From Streptomyces sp. NBC_01304 (GTDB taxonomy: Bacteria > Actinomycetota > Actinomycetes > Streptomycetales > Streptomycetaceae), in NCBI RefSeq assembly GCF_035975855.1, contig NZ_CP109055.1:1922001-1986000 (forward strand): a DNA stretch of 64,000 nt. The letters run 5' to 3'. Below, one piece after another: positions 27,154 to 34,893 of this stretch. Each line of letters starts with the position of its first letter. Position 1 is the stretch's first letter. The notes under the pieces were generated by a model that saw nothing but the letters and a program-made list of their open reading frames with translations, had not been told where the DNA came from and searched no databases. The position numbers and the translations under genes are program-made.

Positions 27154-27924
27154 TCATGCGTCACGCCCCCGTGCCAGGTAGTCCTGCAGGCTCACCGTCG
27201 CGCCCTGCCTCCCCGGGGCCTGCCCCGGTCCCCGGCCGCCGGCTGCCGGCGCGGCGCCGGCCGCGGTGACCTCGAGCCGTCCGATCTGCACGTGCACCAC
27301 CTGTTCGCCGCCGCGCGCGCCGCGCCGACCCGAGGACTGACGGGCCGCGTCCCGTGCCGCCGCCGTGTCCACGGCACTGGGCCGAAGGGGGGCGGGCACG
27401 GCGGCGGCTGCGGCGTCCGCACCCGGGGGGACGGGCGCGGAGGCCGCGCTCTGGGACGGCCGGACGGCGGTACGTTCCCGGGCCGCGGCGCGGCGCGAGG
27501 TGTCGGGCAGGGCGCGCGGCACCGGCGCGGCGGCGGGCCGCAGCAGGGGCACCGCGGGCGTCACGGCGGTCGACGGACGCGGGGTGAGCGGCGCGGGAGC
27601 GGGGGCCGGTTCGGCGCGTACGACGGTGCGCTCGCGCTCCGAGTGGAACCGGACCTCGCGTTCCATCCGGCCCAACTCGCCCTGCTGGACCGGTGATTGA
27701 GCGGTCGACGGCCACAGCGGCTCGGCCCCGTCCGCCTCCACGAGCCCCGCGCCGCGCACCGCCTCGACCCGCTCGAAGGGCCCGGCGAGGCGCGGTCGCA
27801 CCCGGGCCACCCCGGCGCGCGGCGTGGCACCCCGGGTGTGCCGGGCGAGCAGCCGGTCGAAGTAGTCCGAAGGGGAGGCGGCGTCCGGGGACTCGCCCCC
27901 CGGTGCGCCCTCGGTCTCAGGCAT
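27154..27924 (-). CDS. Proline/alanine-rich CIS protein of unknown function
   Basis: About 256 residues from ATG 27924 (GTG 27930 possible), overlapping the upstream gene by 8 bp. A short conserved-looking N-terminus (SDYFDRLLARHTRGA, then VRPRLAGPFERVEAV) is followed by a long disordered Ala/Pro/Arg region. A C-terminal strand-helix (VVHVQIGRLEVTAAG then TVSLQDYLARGRDA) follows. This bipartite pattern recurs in actinobacterial CIS loci. No enzymatic motif seen. Confidence 0.65.
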   Translation of the reverse strand: MPETEGAPGGESPDAASPSDYFDRLLARHTRGATPRAGVARVRPRLAGPFERVEAVRGAGLVEADGAEPLWPSTAQSPVQQGELGRMEREVRFHSERERTVVRAEPAPAPAPLTPRPSTAVTPAVPLLRPAAAPVPRALPDTSRRAAARERTAVRPSQSAASAPVPPGADAAAAAVPAPLRPSAVDTAAARDAARQSSGRRGARGGEQVVHVQIGRLEVTAAGAAPAAGGRGPGQAPGRQGATVSLQDYLARGRDA

Positions 27925-28699
27925 CCGCACACAGCTCCAGGTAGTAGCGGCGCCGCAGCGGGCTGAGCGCCAGGATCTCCGGCTCGCTCCAGCCGTAGGC
28001 GGTGGCGAGCAGATGGACGTCGAGCAGGACGTCGCGCGCCCAGGCGTCCAGCTCCGTCCACAGGTAGGAGGCGATGTCGAGTTCGGCCCGGGTGGCGGCG
28101 TCGCACTCCGGGCAGTTGATGTTGAGCGTCACGTCGGCGGCCGGATCGACGGCCTCGGCTGCCTCTGAGATCTTGCGCTGTACGGATTCCGGCAGGACTT
28201 CCAGCACATCCGGTACGTCCACGGCGACGGCGACTCCGTCGCGCACGGCCGAGACGACACACCGGGCAAGCAGCGCCCGCCGCGCCCCGTCGGCGAAGAG
28301 TGCCGCGTCCGGGTGCCGGGCCGCCGCTGTCAGGTCGGCGACGGTCGGCACCCGGAACGCGACGTCCCAGCCACCCTCGGTGAGTTGCACCACCGGCTGG
28401 TCCGGCGGGCGCAGGGAACGGGCGAACTCCCCCGCGTCCAGGTCGAATTCCATGTCCGCGCCGCAGGCCGAGCAGTCGAGCCTGACCTGCATGCGCTCGC
28501 CGAACAGGGCCCGGCGCAGCGCGAACAGGTCGGCCTCGCGGGCGCCGACCGGCAGCGCGAGCAGGGCAGCGCCATCGGGGCCGGCGCCGTCGAGCTCGGG
28601 GCGGGCGGCGCGGTGCAGGAGCAGGGCGCGGCCGGGGCCGTCGTGCCCGAGCCCCGCCTCCCATGTCGCCAGGAGGTCGCCGGCCTGAGTGACCGTCAT
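27917..28699 (-). CDS. CIS baseplate-type protein with two CxxC zinc knuckles
   Basis: 260 residues from ATG 28699. Two CxxC pairs (CSACGADMEF at ~75 and CPECDAATRA at ~200) suggest a zinc-ribbon-like site. The C-terminal region (DVHLLATAYGWSEPEILALS followed by PLRRRYYLEL) closely resembles the T4-type baseplate/gp51-like proteins of CIS loci that end in a W-S/T-E-x-E-I-L helix. Such proteins act in assembly of the baseplate hub. First gene after the tube gene's hairpin. Confidence 0.72.
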   Translation of the reverse strand: MTVTQAGDLLATWEAGLGHDGPGRALLLHRAARPELDGAGPDGAALLALPVGAREADLFALRRALFGERMQVRLDCSACGADMEFDLDAGEFARSLRPPDQPVVQLTEGGWDVAFRVPTVADLTAAARHPDAALFADGARRALLARCVVSAVRDGVAVAVDVPDVLEVLPESVQRKISEAAEAVDPAADVTLNINCPECDAATRAELDIASYLWTELDAWARDVLLDVHLLATAYGWSEPEILALSPLRRRYYLELCADA

Positions 28700-28761
28700 A
28701 CCCGCCCCCGTTCCGTGCCCGTGCCGCCGCCCGTGCGGTGGAGTTCAACCGATGTGGTGCA

Positions 28762-28781
28762 GTCGCGGCGAGCGCCGCGAC
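28762..28781 (-). terminator. Intercistronic hairpin after the sheath-tube pair
   Basis: Perfect 8-bp stem (GTCGCGGC / GCCGCGAC) with a GAGC loop in the 113-bp gap between the tube gene and the next gene. No T-run follows. It could partially terminate or stabilise the sheath-tube transcript, giving those two highly used proteins more message than the baseplate genes. Confidence 0.6.
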
Positions 28782-28812
28782 CGGTGGTGCAAGTCGCTCA
28801 ACTCGACCTAGG

Positions 28813-29337
28813 TCAGGCCGGGTTGAGGAAGGAGGGCTCCTCGGGCTCGGGCACCTCGTAGTCGCGCTCCCAGCCCTCGCACTCGAGCTTCAGCGACTGG
28901 ATGGCCACCGCGTTGGCGTTGGCGTCCAGCTCGCCGAGGACCTGGTACTCGCTGGGCCAGGTCCGGTAGAGCTTGTGCGAGACGGCGACCTGTCCGGCCT
29001 CGTTGAGGACCTGGATGACGATGTCCTTGCGGAAGTCGGCAAGGGACACCTCGGAGCCGAGACCGGCCCCGACCTGCCAGACCTTGTTGGCCCAGCGGTC
29101 GAACTCGGGGTCGTGGGTGACCCCGCGCTCCAGCGTGATGCCCTCGAACTCGGAGCGGCCCGGCGACTTGCGCGGGGAGCTCGGGTCGCCGCCGTGCCGG
29201 TGCTTGACGACCTCGGTGGTCCGCTTCAGCGGACTGATCTTGCTGATGCCCGCGACCGTACGACCGTCCCACAGGACCAGGAACTTGAAGTTCTTGTAGG
29301 GGTCGAAGCGATGGGCGTTGACGTTGAACTCAGCCAT
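28813..29337 (-). CDS. CIS inner tube protein
   Basis: 174 residues from ATG 29337. The N-terminal FDPYKNFKFLVLWDGRTVAG, the middle EGITLERGVTHDPEFDRWAN, and the C-terminal SEYQVLGELDANANAVAIQS followed by LKLECEGWERD are the standard T4gp19/Hcp-like phage tube features. It polymerises into hexameric rings inside the sheath. Follows the sheath gene and is probably co-transcribed with it at high level. Confidence 0.92.
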   Translation of the reverse strand: MAEFNVNAHRFDPYKNFKFLVLWDGRTVAGISKISPLKRTTEVVKHRHGGDPSSPRKSPGRSEFEGITLERGVTHDPEFDRWANKVWQVGAGLGSEVSLADFRKDIVIQVLNEAGQVAVSHKLYRTWPSEYQVLGELDANANAVAIQSLKLECEGWERDYEVPEPEEPSFLNPA

Positions 29338-29397
29338 CGGATTCCTTCACGCTCTCCATGCTGTCGAGGTTCTGAGGCCTTCAGAGCTCGAGGCCCC

Positions 29398-31263
29398 TCA
29401 GAGCTCGAACTGCCCGGACGTCTGCTGGATCTTGACGATCACGAACTCGGCGGGCTTGACCGGCGCGATGCCGACCAGGACGTTCACCACGCCGTTCGCG
29501 ATGTCCTCGTCCGTCGTGGTGTCGTGGTCGCACTTGACGAAGTACGCCTCGCGCGGAGTGCCGCCCTTGAAGGCGCCCTGGCGGAAGAGGTTGTGCAGGT
29601 ACGAGGAGGCGCTGAGGCGGATCTGCTGCCACAGGTTCTCGTCGTTGGGCTCGAACACGACCCACTGCAGGCCGCGTTGGAGGCTCTCCTCGACATGCAG
29701 CGCGAGGCGCCGCACGGGTACGTACTTCCACTCGCTGTCTAGGGCGTCGGAGCCCTCAAGGGTGCGGGCGCCCCAGACGGTCGGGCCGACCATCGGGAAG
29801 GTCCGCAGGCAGTTCACGCCCAGCGGGTTGAGCAGGCCGCTCTCGCGGTCGGTGAGCTTGACCGCGAGGGAGTGCACCCCGGCGAGCCGTGCCTCGGTGC
29901 CGGCCGGCGCCTTCCACACGCCGCGCTCGGCGTCCGTACGGGCGAACACACCCGCGACGGCGCCCGACGGCGGGAAGGAGCGGAGCCGTCCGGTGAGCGG
30001 GTCGGTGAGCTGCAGCTGCGGGAAGTACAGGCCCGCGTGGTTGCCGCGCACCTGCTCGAAGGCCGCGAGGCCCGCGCGCGCCGCGTCGACGCTGCCCCAG
30101 GAGTTCGGGGCGTCGACGAGGAGGAAGATCCGCCGCTCCTGGCAGAGCCGCTGCGCCGCCGAGACGACTGTGATCGCGTCCTCGGTGTTCTCGTACGCCG
30201 CCAGCTCGGGCAGCACGAGGAGGTTGACGTCGTCCTCGCCGCGCAGCGCCTGGATGCCGGTCTTGCCGGCCTCGGAGCCGATGAGGTCGCGGGGACCCGG
30301 CGCCTCGCCGTCCTCGCCGCCCTCGAGCGGGAACACCGGCGGGTTGACCGAGCCTTCGAGGCCCAGGTCGTTGGCGCACTCGCCGAGGAACCGTACGACG
30401 TCCTCGGGGTCGGTGGAGCCCGCGACCACCTGGATGCGGCGGCCGAAGGCGGTGACCTCGGCGCCCGCGAAGGCGTGCTTGCCGGGGGCGTCGGGCAGGG
30501 CCCGCAGCTTGCGCTCCAGGAGCAGCGCGAGCTCGGCGACGTTGCACGGGGCCTCGCCGTCGCACTCGGGGTCGTACAGCGTGAACTCGCGCTCGACCTC
30601 GCCGATCTTGACCGTCAAGTCGACGGCCAGGTTGGGCAGTTCGTGCCCGAACGGCTTGGAGACGGTGCCCGAGGGGTCGGGCCGGCCCTCGCCGACGACG
30701 TCGACGCGGATCAGGCGGGAGCCCGCGTTGATGACGGTCGGGGCGTAACGGCCGTGCGAGGCGTCCATGGACAGGCCGGTGAAGGCCTCGCGGGCGCCGC
30801 CGCGGGCGTCGTAGACCCGCAGGTTGAACTCGTCGTCCGGGCACGGGGTGTCGTAGTCGACGGCGACGCGCAGCCCGTTGCCCCAGTGGCCGGGCTCCTT
30901 GGCGTGCACTTCGAGGACCGGGCACTCGCTGTGGCCCTCGGTGGACTCCAGGGTGACGCAGGCGGCCTTGCCGCTGCCCGCCTTGGTGACGCGGACGATC
31001 ACGGCGACCGTGCCGCCGTTGCCGAAGAACTGGTGCACCGCGTAGCCGACGGCACTTTGCGAGCTCAGGCCGCCGAAGCGGCGCTCGAACTCGGTGAAGC
31101 TGGTGACCCGCACCGGTTCGTTCAGCGGGCCGCGCCGGGTGTGACCCACGAACGCGGTCACCGAGGTGGTGACGGTCGAGATGGTACGGACACTGCTGGG
31201 AAGCTCTTCGACGTATACGCCGGGATATGTCGGCTTGGCGGCGCTCACTGCATTCGTCGGCAT
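29398..31263 (-). CDS. CIS contractile sheath protein
   Basis: 621 residues; ATG 31263 is preceded by GGAGGGGG. The N-terminal YPGVYVEELPSSVRTISTVT and the C-terminal EESLQRGLQWVVFEPNDENL ... EFVIVKIQQTSGQFEL are diagnostic of tail-sheath proteins. Only one sheath gene is present (Afp-type clusters have three). It is the first gene of the ~30-kb CIS operon, so its promoter lies in the gap to the right. Confidence 0.95.
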   Translation of the reverse strand: MPTNAVSAAKPTYPGVYVEELPSSVRTISTVTTSVTAFVGHTRRGPLNEPVRVTSFTEFERRFGGLSSQSAVGYAVHQFFGNGGTVAVIVRVTKAGSGKAACVTLESTEGHSECPVLEVHAKEPGHWGNGLRVAVDYDTPCPDDEFNLRVYDARGGAREAFTGLSMDASHGRYAPTVINAGSRLIRVDVVGEGRPDPSGTVSKPFGHELPNLAVDLTVKIGEVEREFTLYDPECDGEAPCNVAELALLLERKLRALPDAPGKHAFAGAEVTAFGRRIQVVAGSTDPEDVVRFLGECANDLGLEGSVNPPVFPLEGGEDGEAPGPRDLIGSEAGKTGIQALRGEDDVNLLVLPELAAYENTEDAITVVSAAQRLCQERRIFLLVDAPNSWGSVDAARAGLAAFEQVRGNHAGLYFPQLQLTDPLTGRLRSFPPSGAVAGVFARTDAERGVWKAPAGTEARLAGVHSLAVKLTDRESGLLNPLGVNCLRTFPMVGPTVWGARTLEGSDALDSEWKYVPVRRLALHVEESLQRGLQWVVFEPNDENLWQQIRLSASSYLHNLFRQGAFKGGTPREAYFVKCDHDTTTDEDIANGVVNVLVGIAPVKPAEFVIVKIQQTSGQFEL

Positions 31264-31642
31264 TCCCCCTCCTATCCCTTCTCAGGCACCTGGTGAAGGC
31301 ACCAAGAGACGGCAGAGGGAGGCGCTCAAGAAAGGCGCGCATGGCGGACCGCGCGCAGGGCGCGTCAGGTCATGCACGCCTCATCAGTTTCCCCCGTCAG
31401 TGCCCGGGCGGTTGGCCGCCCGGACCAAGCAATGCGCTTGTGACTCCTGATGCGTAAGTGCTCAACGAAGTATTAGTTGCGGGTGAGTTGAGGAACAAGG
31501 CATCTTCCGGTCACGTCAGGAGGAGGTCGTGTGAAGAGGAAAATCAGCATCTTCACCTGACCTGGAGCAACCCCCGCCGTCTCAAGGCGTGGACGCTTTT
31601 CGGCCACGCGTTCGGTCACCGGTCCGGCCACGATCAATTCGG
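31264..31642. other. Divergent intergenic region between CIS operon and alanine attenuator
   Basis: No supported gene on either strand. Must hold the CIS promoter (leftward). It is clearly less GC-rich around 31430-31560 than the coding DNA. A perfect AGGAGG at 31519-31524 precedes a 9-codon frame (GTG 31531 to TGA 31560) that may be chance. An inverted repeat is listed separately. Confidence 0.5.
31524..31563. repeat. Interrupted inverted repeat upstream of the CIS operon
   Basis: AGGTC-GT-GTGAAGA pairs with TCTTCAC-CT-GACCT (5 + 7 bp with a 2x2 internal mismatch, 12-nt centre). Position 260-300 bp upstream of the sheath start and ~80 bp upstream of the attenuator promoter makes it a candidate operator or terminator-like element. 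Confidence 0.5.
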
Positions 31643-31671
31643 GTGACCGGCCTGACGCGCCCTGTTACCGT
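31643..31671 (+). promoter_or_regulatory. Predicted promoter of the alanine leader
   Basis: -35 GTGACC (31643-31648), 17-bp spacer, -10 TACCGT (31666-31671). The predicted start of transcription (~31678-31679) falls on the leader ATG, so the leader mRNA would be leaderless or nearly so, as is common for actinobacterial leader peptides. Confidence 0.5.
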
Positions 31672-31678
31672 GGAGGGC

Positions 31679-31747
31679 ATGAAGGTCATCCATCGCAGCC
31701 ACGCAGCAGCCGCACGAGCTACCAGCTCGCCGGCCGCCGCTGCCTGA
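31679..31747 (+). CDS. Alanine-rich leader peptide (22 aa)
   Basis: ATG 31679 to TGA 31747 encodes 22 residues containing nine alanines in two runs: HAAAARA near the middle and PAAAA at the end. The first run uses GCA-GCA-GCC-GCA at 31703-31714, with GCA rare in this GC-rich genome. The frame sits directly upstream of an alanyl-tRNA synthetase-like gene and directly before overlapping hairpins, so its likely role is to sense alanyl-tRNA supply by ribosome stalling. GGAGGG lies 2 bases before the ATG, too close for a normal site, fitting a leaderless start. Confidence 0.72.
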   Translation: MKVIHRSHAAAARATSSPAAAA

Positions 31748-31785
31748 CCTTCTCCACTCCCCCGGCGACCGGAAACGGCCGCCGG
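31715..31785 (+). promoter_or_regulatory. Transcription attenuator with alternative hairpins
   Basis: Hairpin 1:2 is CGAGCT-ACC-AGCTCG (31715-31729), starting right after the GCA/GCC codon run. Antiterminator: CGCCGG (31728-31733) can pair with CCGGCG (31762-31767). Terminator: the same CCGGCG-A-CCG pairs with CGG-C-CGCCGG (31762-31785) closed by a GAAA loop, followed by TTCGTCGTTCG. Stalling on the first alanine run would break hairpin 1:2 and free 31728-31733 to form the antiterminator. Free translation would allow the terminator. The logic is the same as trp-type attenuation; function is inferred from sequence. Confidence 0.68.
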
Positions 31786-31889
31786 TTCGTCGTTCGACGA
31801 CTCTTCGCAGTTCAGCGCCCCTCCGCAGGGGCCTGTGCGCGGTGGCTCTTTCCGGTTCCCCCGAACCGAACCCGAAGGATCCCACCGCC

Positions 31890-33089
31890 ATGAACCCCAT
31901 GAGCACCCTGACCACCGAGCAGACCCTGAGCACGTTCCTCGACTTCTACCGCGACCAGGGGCACCACCGCATCACGGGCAGCTCCCTCATCCCGCCGCCC
32001 GGCGACCCGGTGCTCTTCACCACGGCGGGCATGCACCCGCTGACGCCGTACCTGGAGGGCCGCCCGCATCCGCTGGGCCGCCGGCTCGTCAACGTACAGC
32101 GCTGTCTGCGCACCAGCGATCTCGACGAGGTCGGCGACCCCACCCATCTGACCGTCTTCCAGATGCTCGGCTCCTGGTCGCTCGGCGACTACGACGGCCC
32201 GCAGAGCCTGCGCTGGGGCCACCGGCTGCTGCGCGAGGGCTTCGGGATCGAGCAGGACCGGCTGTACGTCACCGTCTTCGGCGGCGACGACCAGGTCGGC
32301 CCCGACGAACGGTCCCTGGAGACCTGGACCGACCTCGGCGTCCCGGTGGAGCTCACCCGGGAGGACAACTGGTGGTCCAACGGCCCCACCGGCCCCTGCG
32401 GACCCGACTCGGAGATCTTCCTGTGGACCGGCGAGGGCCCGCCGCAGTCCACGCCGACCACCGATCCGCGCTGGGTCGAGGTGTGGAACCACGTGATGAT
32501 GCGCTACCGGCGCCACGAGGACGGCAGCCTCGAAACGCTGCGCCAGTCGGGCATCGACACGGGCATGGGCCTGGAACGCCTGGTCAGCGTCCTGCAGGGC
32601 AAGAGCTCGGTCTTCGAGAGCGATCTCTTCGAACCGTGGATGCGGACCCTGCCCGGGCTCTGGTCCCTGGACGAGACCTCGCTGCGCGTGGTCTGCGACC
32701 ATCTGCGTTCCGGCATCACGGTCGTCGGCGACGGCGTCCGGCCGTCCAACACGGGACGCGGCTATGTGCTGCGCCGCCTGGTCCGGCGCCTGTTGACGCT
32801 GCTCTGGCGAGGCGATCCGTCGCGCACGCTGACCGACCTGCCCCGGGAGCTCGTCGAGCACACCCTGGACCACTTCCGTCAGTCGTGCGAGGTCGGTGAC
32901 GTACGCGACGTACTGGACGTGCTCGGCGGCGAGGAGCAGCGCTTCCGGAAGCTCCTGGAGCGCGGCCGCCTCGTCCTGTCGCGGCACGGGTACGACGGCT
33001 CCCTGGGCCAGGACGACTACGACTATCTGCACCAGACGCACGGCCTGCCGCGCGAGCTCGTCGACGGGCTGCTCACCGAGACGGGGTGA
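31890..33089 (+). CDS. Stand-alone alanyl-tRNA synthetase aminoacylation module
   Basis: 399 residues; ATG 31890 has GAAGGA ten bases upstream (an upstream frame to 31842 crosses the attenuator region). Class II AlaRS features in order: PVLFTTAGMHPL (~40), VQRCLRTSDLDEVG (~69), VFQMLGSWSLGDYDG (~89), NGPTGPCGPDSEIF (~164), SGIDTGMGLERLVSVLQG (~220), NTGRGYVLRRLVRR (~287), then helices ending in a YLHQTHGLPRELV segment equivalent to the end of the tRNA-recognition domain. The editing domain (HxxxH, CxxxH) and the C-Ala domain are absent. The canonical GGKHNDLENVG loop is shortened. It may charge tRNA or a small-molecule acceptor with alanine without proofreading. Convergent with the carboxylase operon. 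Confidence 0.85.
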   Translation: MNPMSTLTTEQTLSTFLDFYRDQGHHRITGSSLIPPPGDPVLFTTAGMHPLTPYLEGRPHPLGRRLVNVQRCLRTSDLDEVGDPTHLTVFQMLGSWSLGDYDGPQSLRWGHRLLREGFGIEQDRLYVTVFGGDDQVGPDERSLETWTDLGVPVELTREDNWWSNGPTGPCGPDSEIFLWTGEGPPQSTPTTDPRWVEVWNHVMMRYRRHEDGSLETLRQSGIDTGMGLERLVSVLQGKSSVFESDLFEPWMRTLPGLWSLDETSLRVVCDHLRSGITVVGDGVRPSNTGRGYVLRRLVRRLLTLLWRGDPSRTLTDLPRELVEHTLDHFRQSCEVGDVRDVLDVLGGEEQRFRKLLERGRLVLSRHGYDGSLGQDDYDYLHQTHGLPRELVDGLLTETG

Positions 33090-33117
33090 GCGGCCCGCAC
33101 GCGTCGGCCGTCCGTGG

Positions 33118-33312
33118 TCAGCCCTGCCAGCTGCACGGGGACCGGAACCCCGCGGTGCGCTCCAGGCGGCGCCAGCCGGCCTTGGCCCGCGCCCGGCGGC
33201 CCCGGGCAGGTGCGTGGTGCGCGGCAGCCCGGGCGAGGAGAGCCGCAGTGAGGGCGGCGACCTCCTCGGGCTCCGCGTGTCCCTTCTCCACACGTACGAA
33301 GGTCGGGCTCAT
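33118..33312 (-). CDS. Acyl-CoA carboxylase epsilon subunit
   Basis: 64 residues from ATG 33312 with AGGAGG eight bases upstream (GTG 33321 would leave no spacing). The pattern FVRVEKGHAEPEEVAALTAA, an Ala/Arg linker with a W, and a C-terminal FRSPCSW tail is that of the small epsilon subunits that stabilise actinobacterial acyl-CoA carboxylases. Lies 12 bp after the beta subunit gene, last in the operon. Confidence 0.8.
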   Translation of the reverse strand: MSPTFVRVEKGHAEPEEVAALTAALLARAAAHHAPARGRRARAKAGWRRLERTAGFRSPCSWQG

Positions 33313-33324
33313 CCCGGCCACCTC

Positions 33325-34893
33325 CTATTGGGGCGGGTTGCCGTGCTTGCGCACGGGCAGGTCAGCGTGTTTGTTGCGGAGCATGGCCAGGGACGAGATC
33401 AGCACGTCCCGGGTCTCGGCGGGGTCGATGACGTCGTCGACGAGGCCGCGTTCGGCCGCGTAGTACGGGTGCATCAGTTCGGCCTTGTACTCCTTGACCA
33501 TGCGGGCCCGCATGGCGTCGGGGTCGGTGGCCTCGGCGATCTGGCGGCGGAAGATGACGTTGGCAGCGCCCTCGGCGCCCATGACGGCGATCTCGTTGGT
33601 GGGCCAGGCGTAGGTGAGGTCCGCGCCGATGGACTGGGAGTCCATGACGATGTACGCACCCCCATACGCCTTGCGGAGAATCAGGGAGATCCTCGGGACG
33701 GTGGCGTTGCAGTAGGCGTAGAGGAGCTTGGCGCCGTGGCGGATGATCCCGCCGTGTTCCTGGTCGACGCCGGGCAGGAAGCCGGGGACGTCCAGGAGAG
33801 TGACGAGGGGGATGTTGAACGCGTCGCACATCTGCACAAAGCGGGCCGCCTTCTCGGAGGCTTCGATGTCCAGCACGCCTGCCAGGGCCTGGGGTTGGTT
33901 GGCGACGATCCCGACGACCTCACCGTCGAGCCGGGCCAGGGCGCACACGATGTTGCGCGCCCAGCGCTCATGGATCTCCAAGTACTCGCCGTCATCGACG
34001 AGTTCGGCCATGACCTTGTGCATGTCGTACGCGGCGCTCGGGTCGGACGGGACCAGGTCGCGCAGCAAGGGGGTGGGGCGGTCCGGCCGGTCGTCGCCCG
34101 GGAAGCCAGGAGGCATCTCGCGACTGTTGGAGGGGAGCATCGTCAGGAGGTAGCGGACCTCGGCGATGCAGGTCTCTTCGTCGTCGTACGCGAAGTGCGC
34201 GACGCCCGAGGTCTCGGCGTGCACGTCCGCGCCACCGAGCCCGTTCTGCGTGATCTCCTCACCCGTCACGGCCTTCACCACATCGGGACCCGTGATGAAC
34301 ATCTGCGAGGTCTCACGCACCATGAACACGAAATCCGTCAAGGCGGGCGAGTACGCCGCGCCGCCCGCACACGGACCGAGCATGACGCTGATCTGCGGGA
34401 TCACCCCGGACGCCCGGGTGTTGCGCTGGAAGATCCCGCCATAACCGGCCAGCGCGGAAACACCCTCCTGGATACGGGCGCCGGCACCGTCGTTCAGCGA
34501 CACCAACGGCGCACCCGCCGCGATCGCCATGTCCATAATCTTGTGGATCTTCGTGGCATGGGCCTCGCCCAACGCACCACCAAAGATCCGGAAGTCATGC
34601 GCGTACACGAAGACCGTGTGGCCCTCGACCGTCCCCCAACCCGTGATCACACCATCGGTGTACGGCTTCTTGCTCTCCAGGCCAAAACCCGTCGCCCGAT
34701 GCCGACGTAACTGCTCGACCTCCCTGAACGAGCCCTGATCCAGCAGCAGTTCAATCCGCTCACGCGCCGTCAGCTTGCCTTTGGCGTGCTGCGTCTCCGT
34801 CGCCTTCTCGCCGGGCCCGGCCAAGGCGAGCTCACGGATCTCGTGCAGTTCGGCGACCGGGCCGGGGCGGGTGCTTGGTTCAGTGCGGGTCAT
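33325..34893 (-). CDS. Acyl-CoA carboxylase beta (carboxyltransferase) subunit
   Basis: 522 residues, the usual length. ATG 34893 overlaps the upstream gene by 14 bp. The two crotonase-like halves are clear: SLNDGAGARIQEGVSALAGY and GPCAGGAAYSPALTDFVFM in the N half, ITLLDVPGFLPG-type (VTLLDVPGFLPGVDQEHGGI) and RKAYGGAYIVMDSQSIGADL in the C half. It moves CO2 from carboxybiotin to acetyl- or propionyl-CoA. No alpha/biotin subunit lies here, so it would use a housekeeping one. In this operon it plausibly supplies malonyl-CoA for RppA. Confidence 0.92.
   Translation of the reverse strand: MTRTEPSTRPGPVAELHEIRELALAGPGEKATETQHAKGKLTARERIELLLDQGSFREVEQLRRHRATGFGLESKKPYTDGVITGWGTVEGHTVFVYAHDFRIFGGALGEAHATKIHKIMDMAIAAGAPLVSLNDGAGARIQEGVSALAGYGGIFQRNTRASGVIPQISVMLGPCAGGAAYSPALTDFVFMVRETSQMFITGPDVVKAVTGEEITQNGLGGADVHAETSGVAHFAYDDEETCIAEVRYLLTMLPSNSREMPPGFPGDDRPDRPTPLLRDLVPSDPSAAYDMHKVMAELVDDGEYLEIHERWARNIVCALARLDGEVVGIVANQPQALAGVLDIEASEKAARFVQMCDAFNIPLVTLLDVPGFLPGVDQEHGGIIRHGAKLLYAYCNATVPRISLILRKAYGGAYIVMDSQSIGADLTYAWPTNEIAVMGAEGAANVIFRRQIAEATDPDAMRARMVKEYKAELMHPYYAAERGLVDDVIDPAETRDVLISSLAMLRNKHADLPVRKHGNPPQ

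Noticed and set aside
23395..27696. A 1433-codon open frame on the plus strand opposite the cargo, ATPase and cap genes
   Set aside because: High-GC DNA keeps antisense frames open. The minus-strand genes here have clear AAA+ and DUF4255 motifs, coupling and ribosome sites; the plus frame has no recognisable domain.
1088..31263. Prophage
   Set aside because: There is no terminase, portal, capsid, integrase or attachment-site pair. The gene set is that of an extracellular/cytoplasmic contractile injection system.
31531..31560. A 9-codon peptide gene behind AGGAGG
   Set aside because: Too short to support alone, and it overlaps an inverted repeat; noted only as part of the intergenic region.
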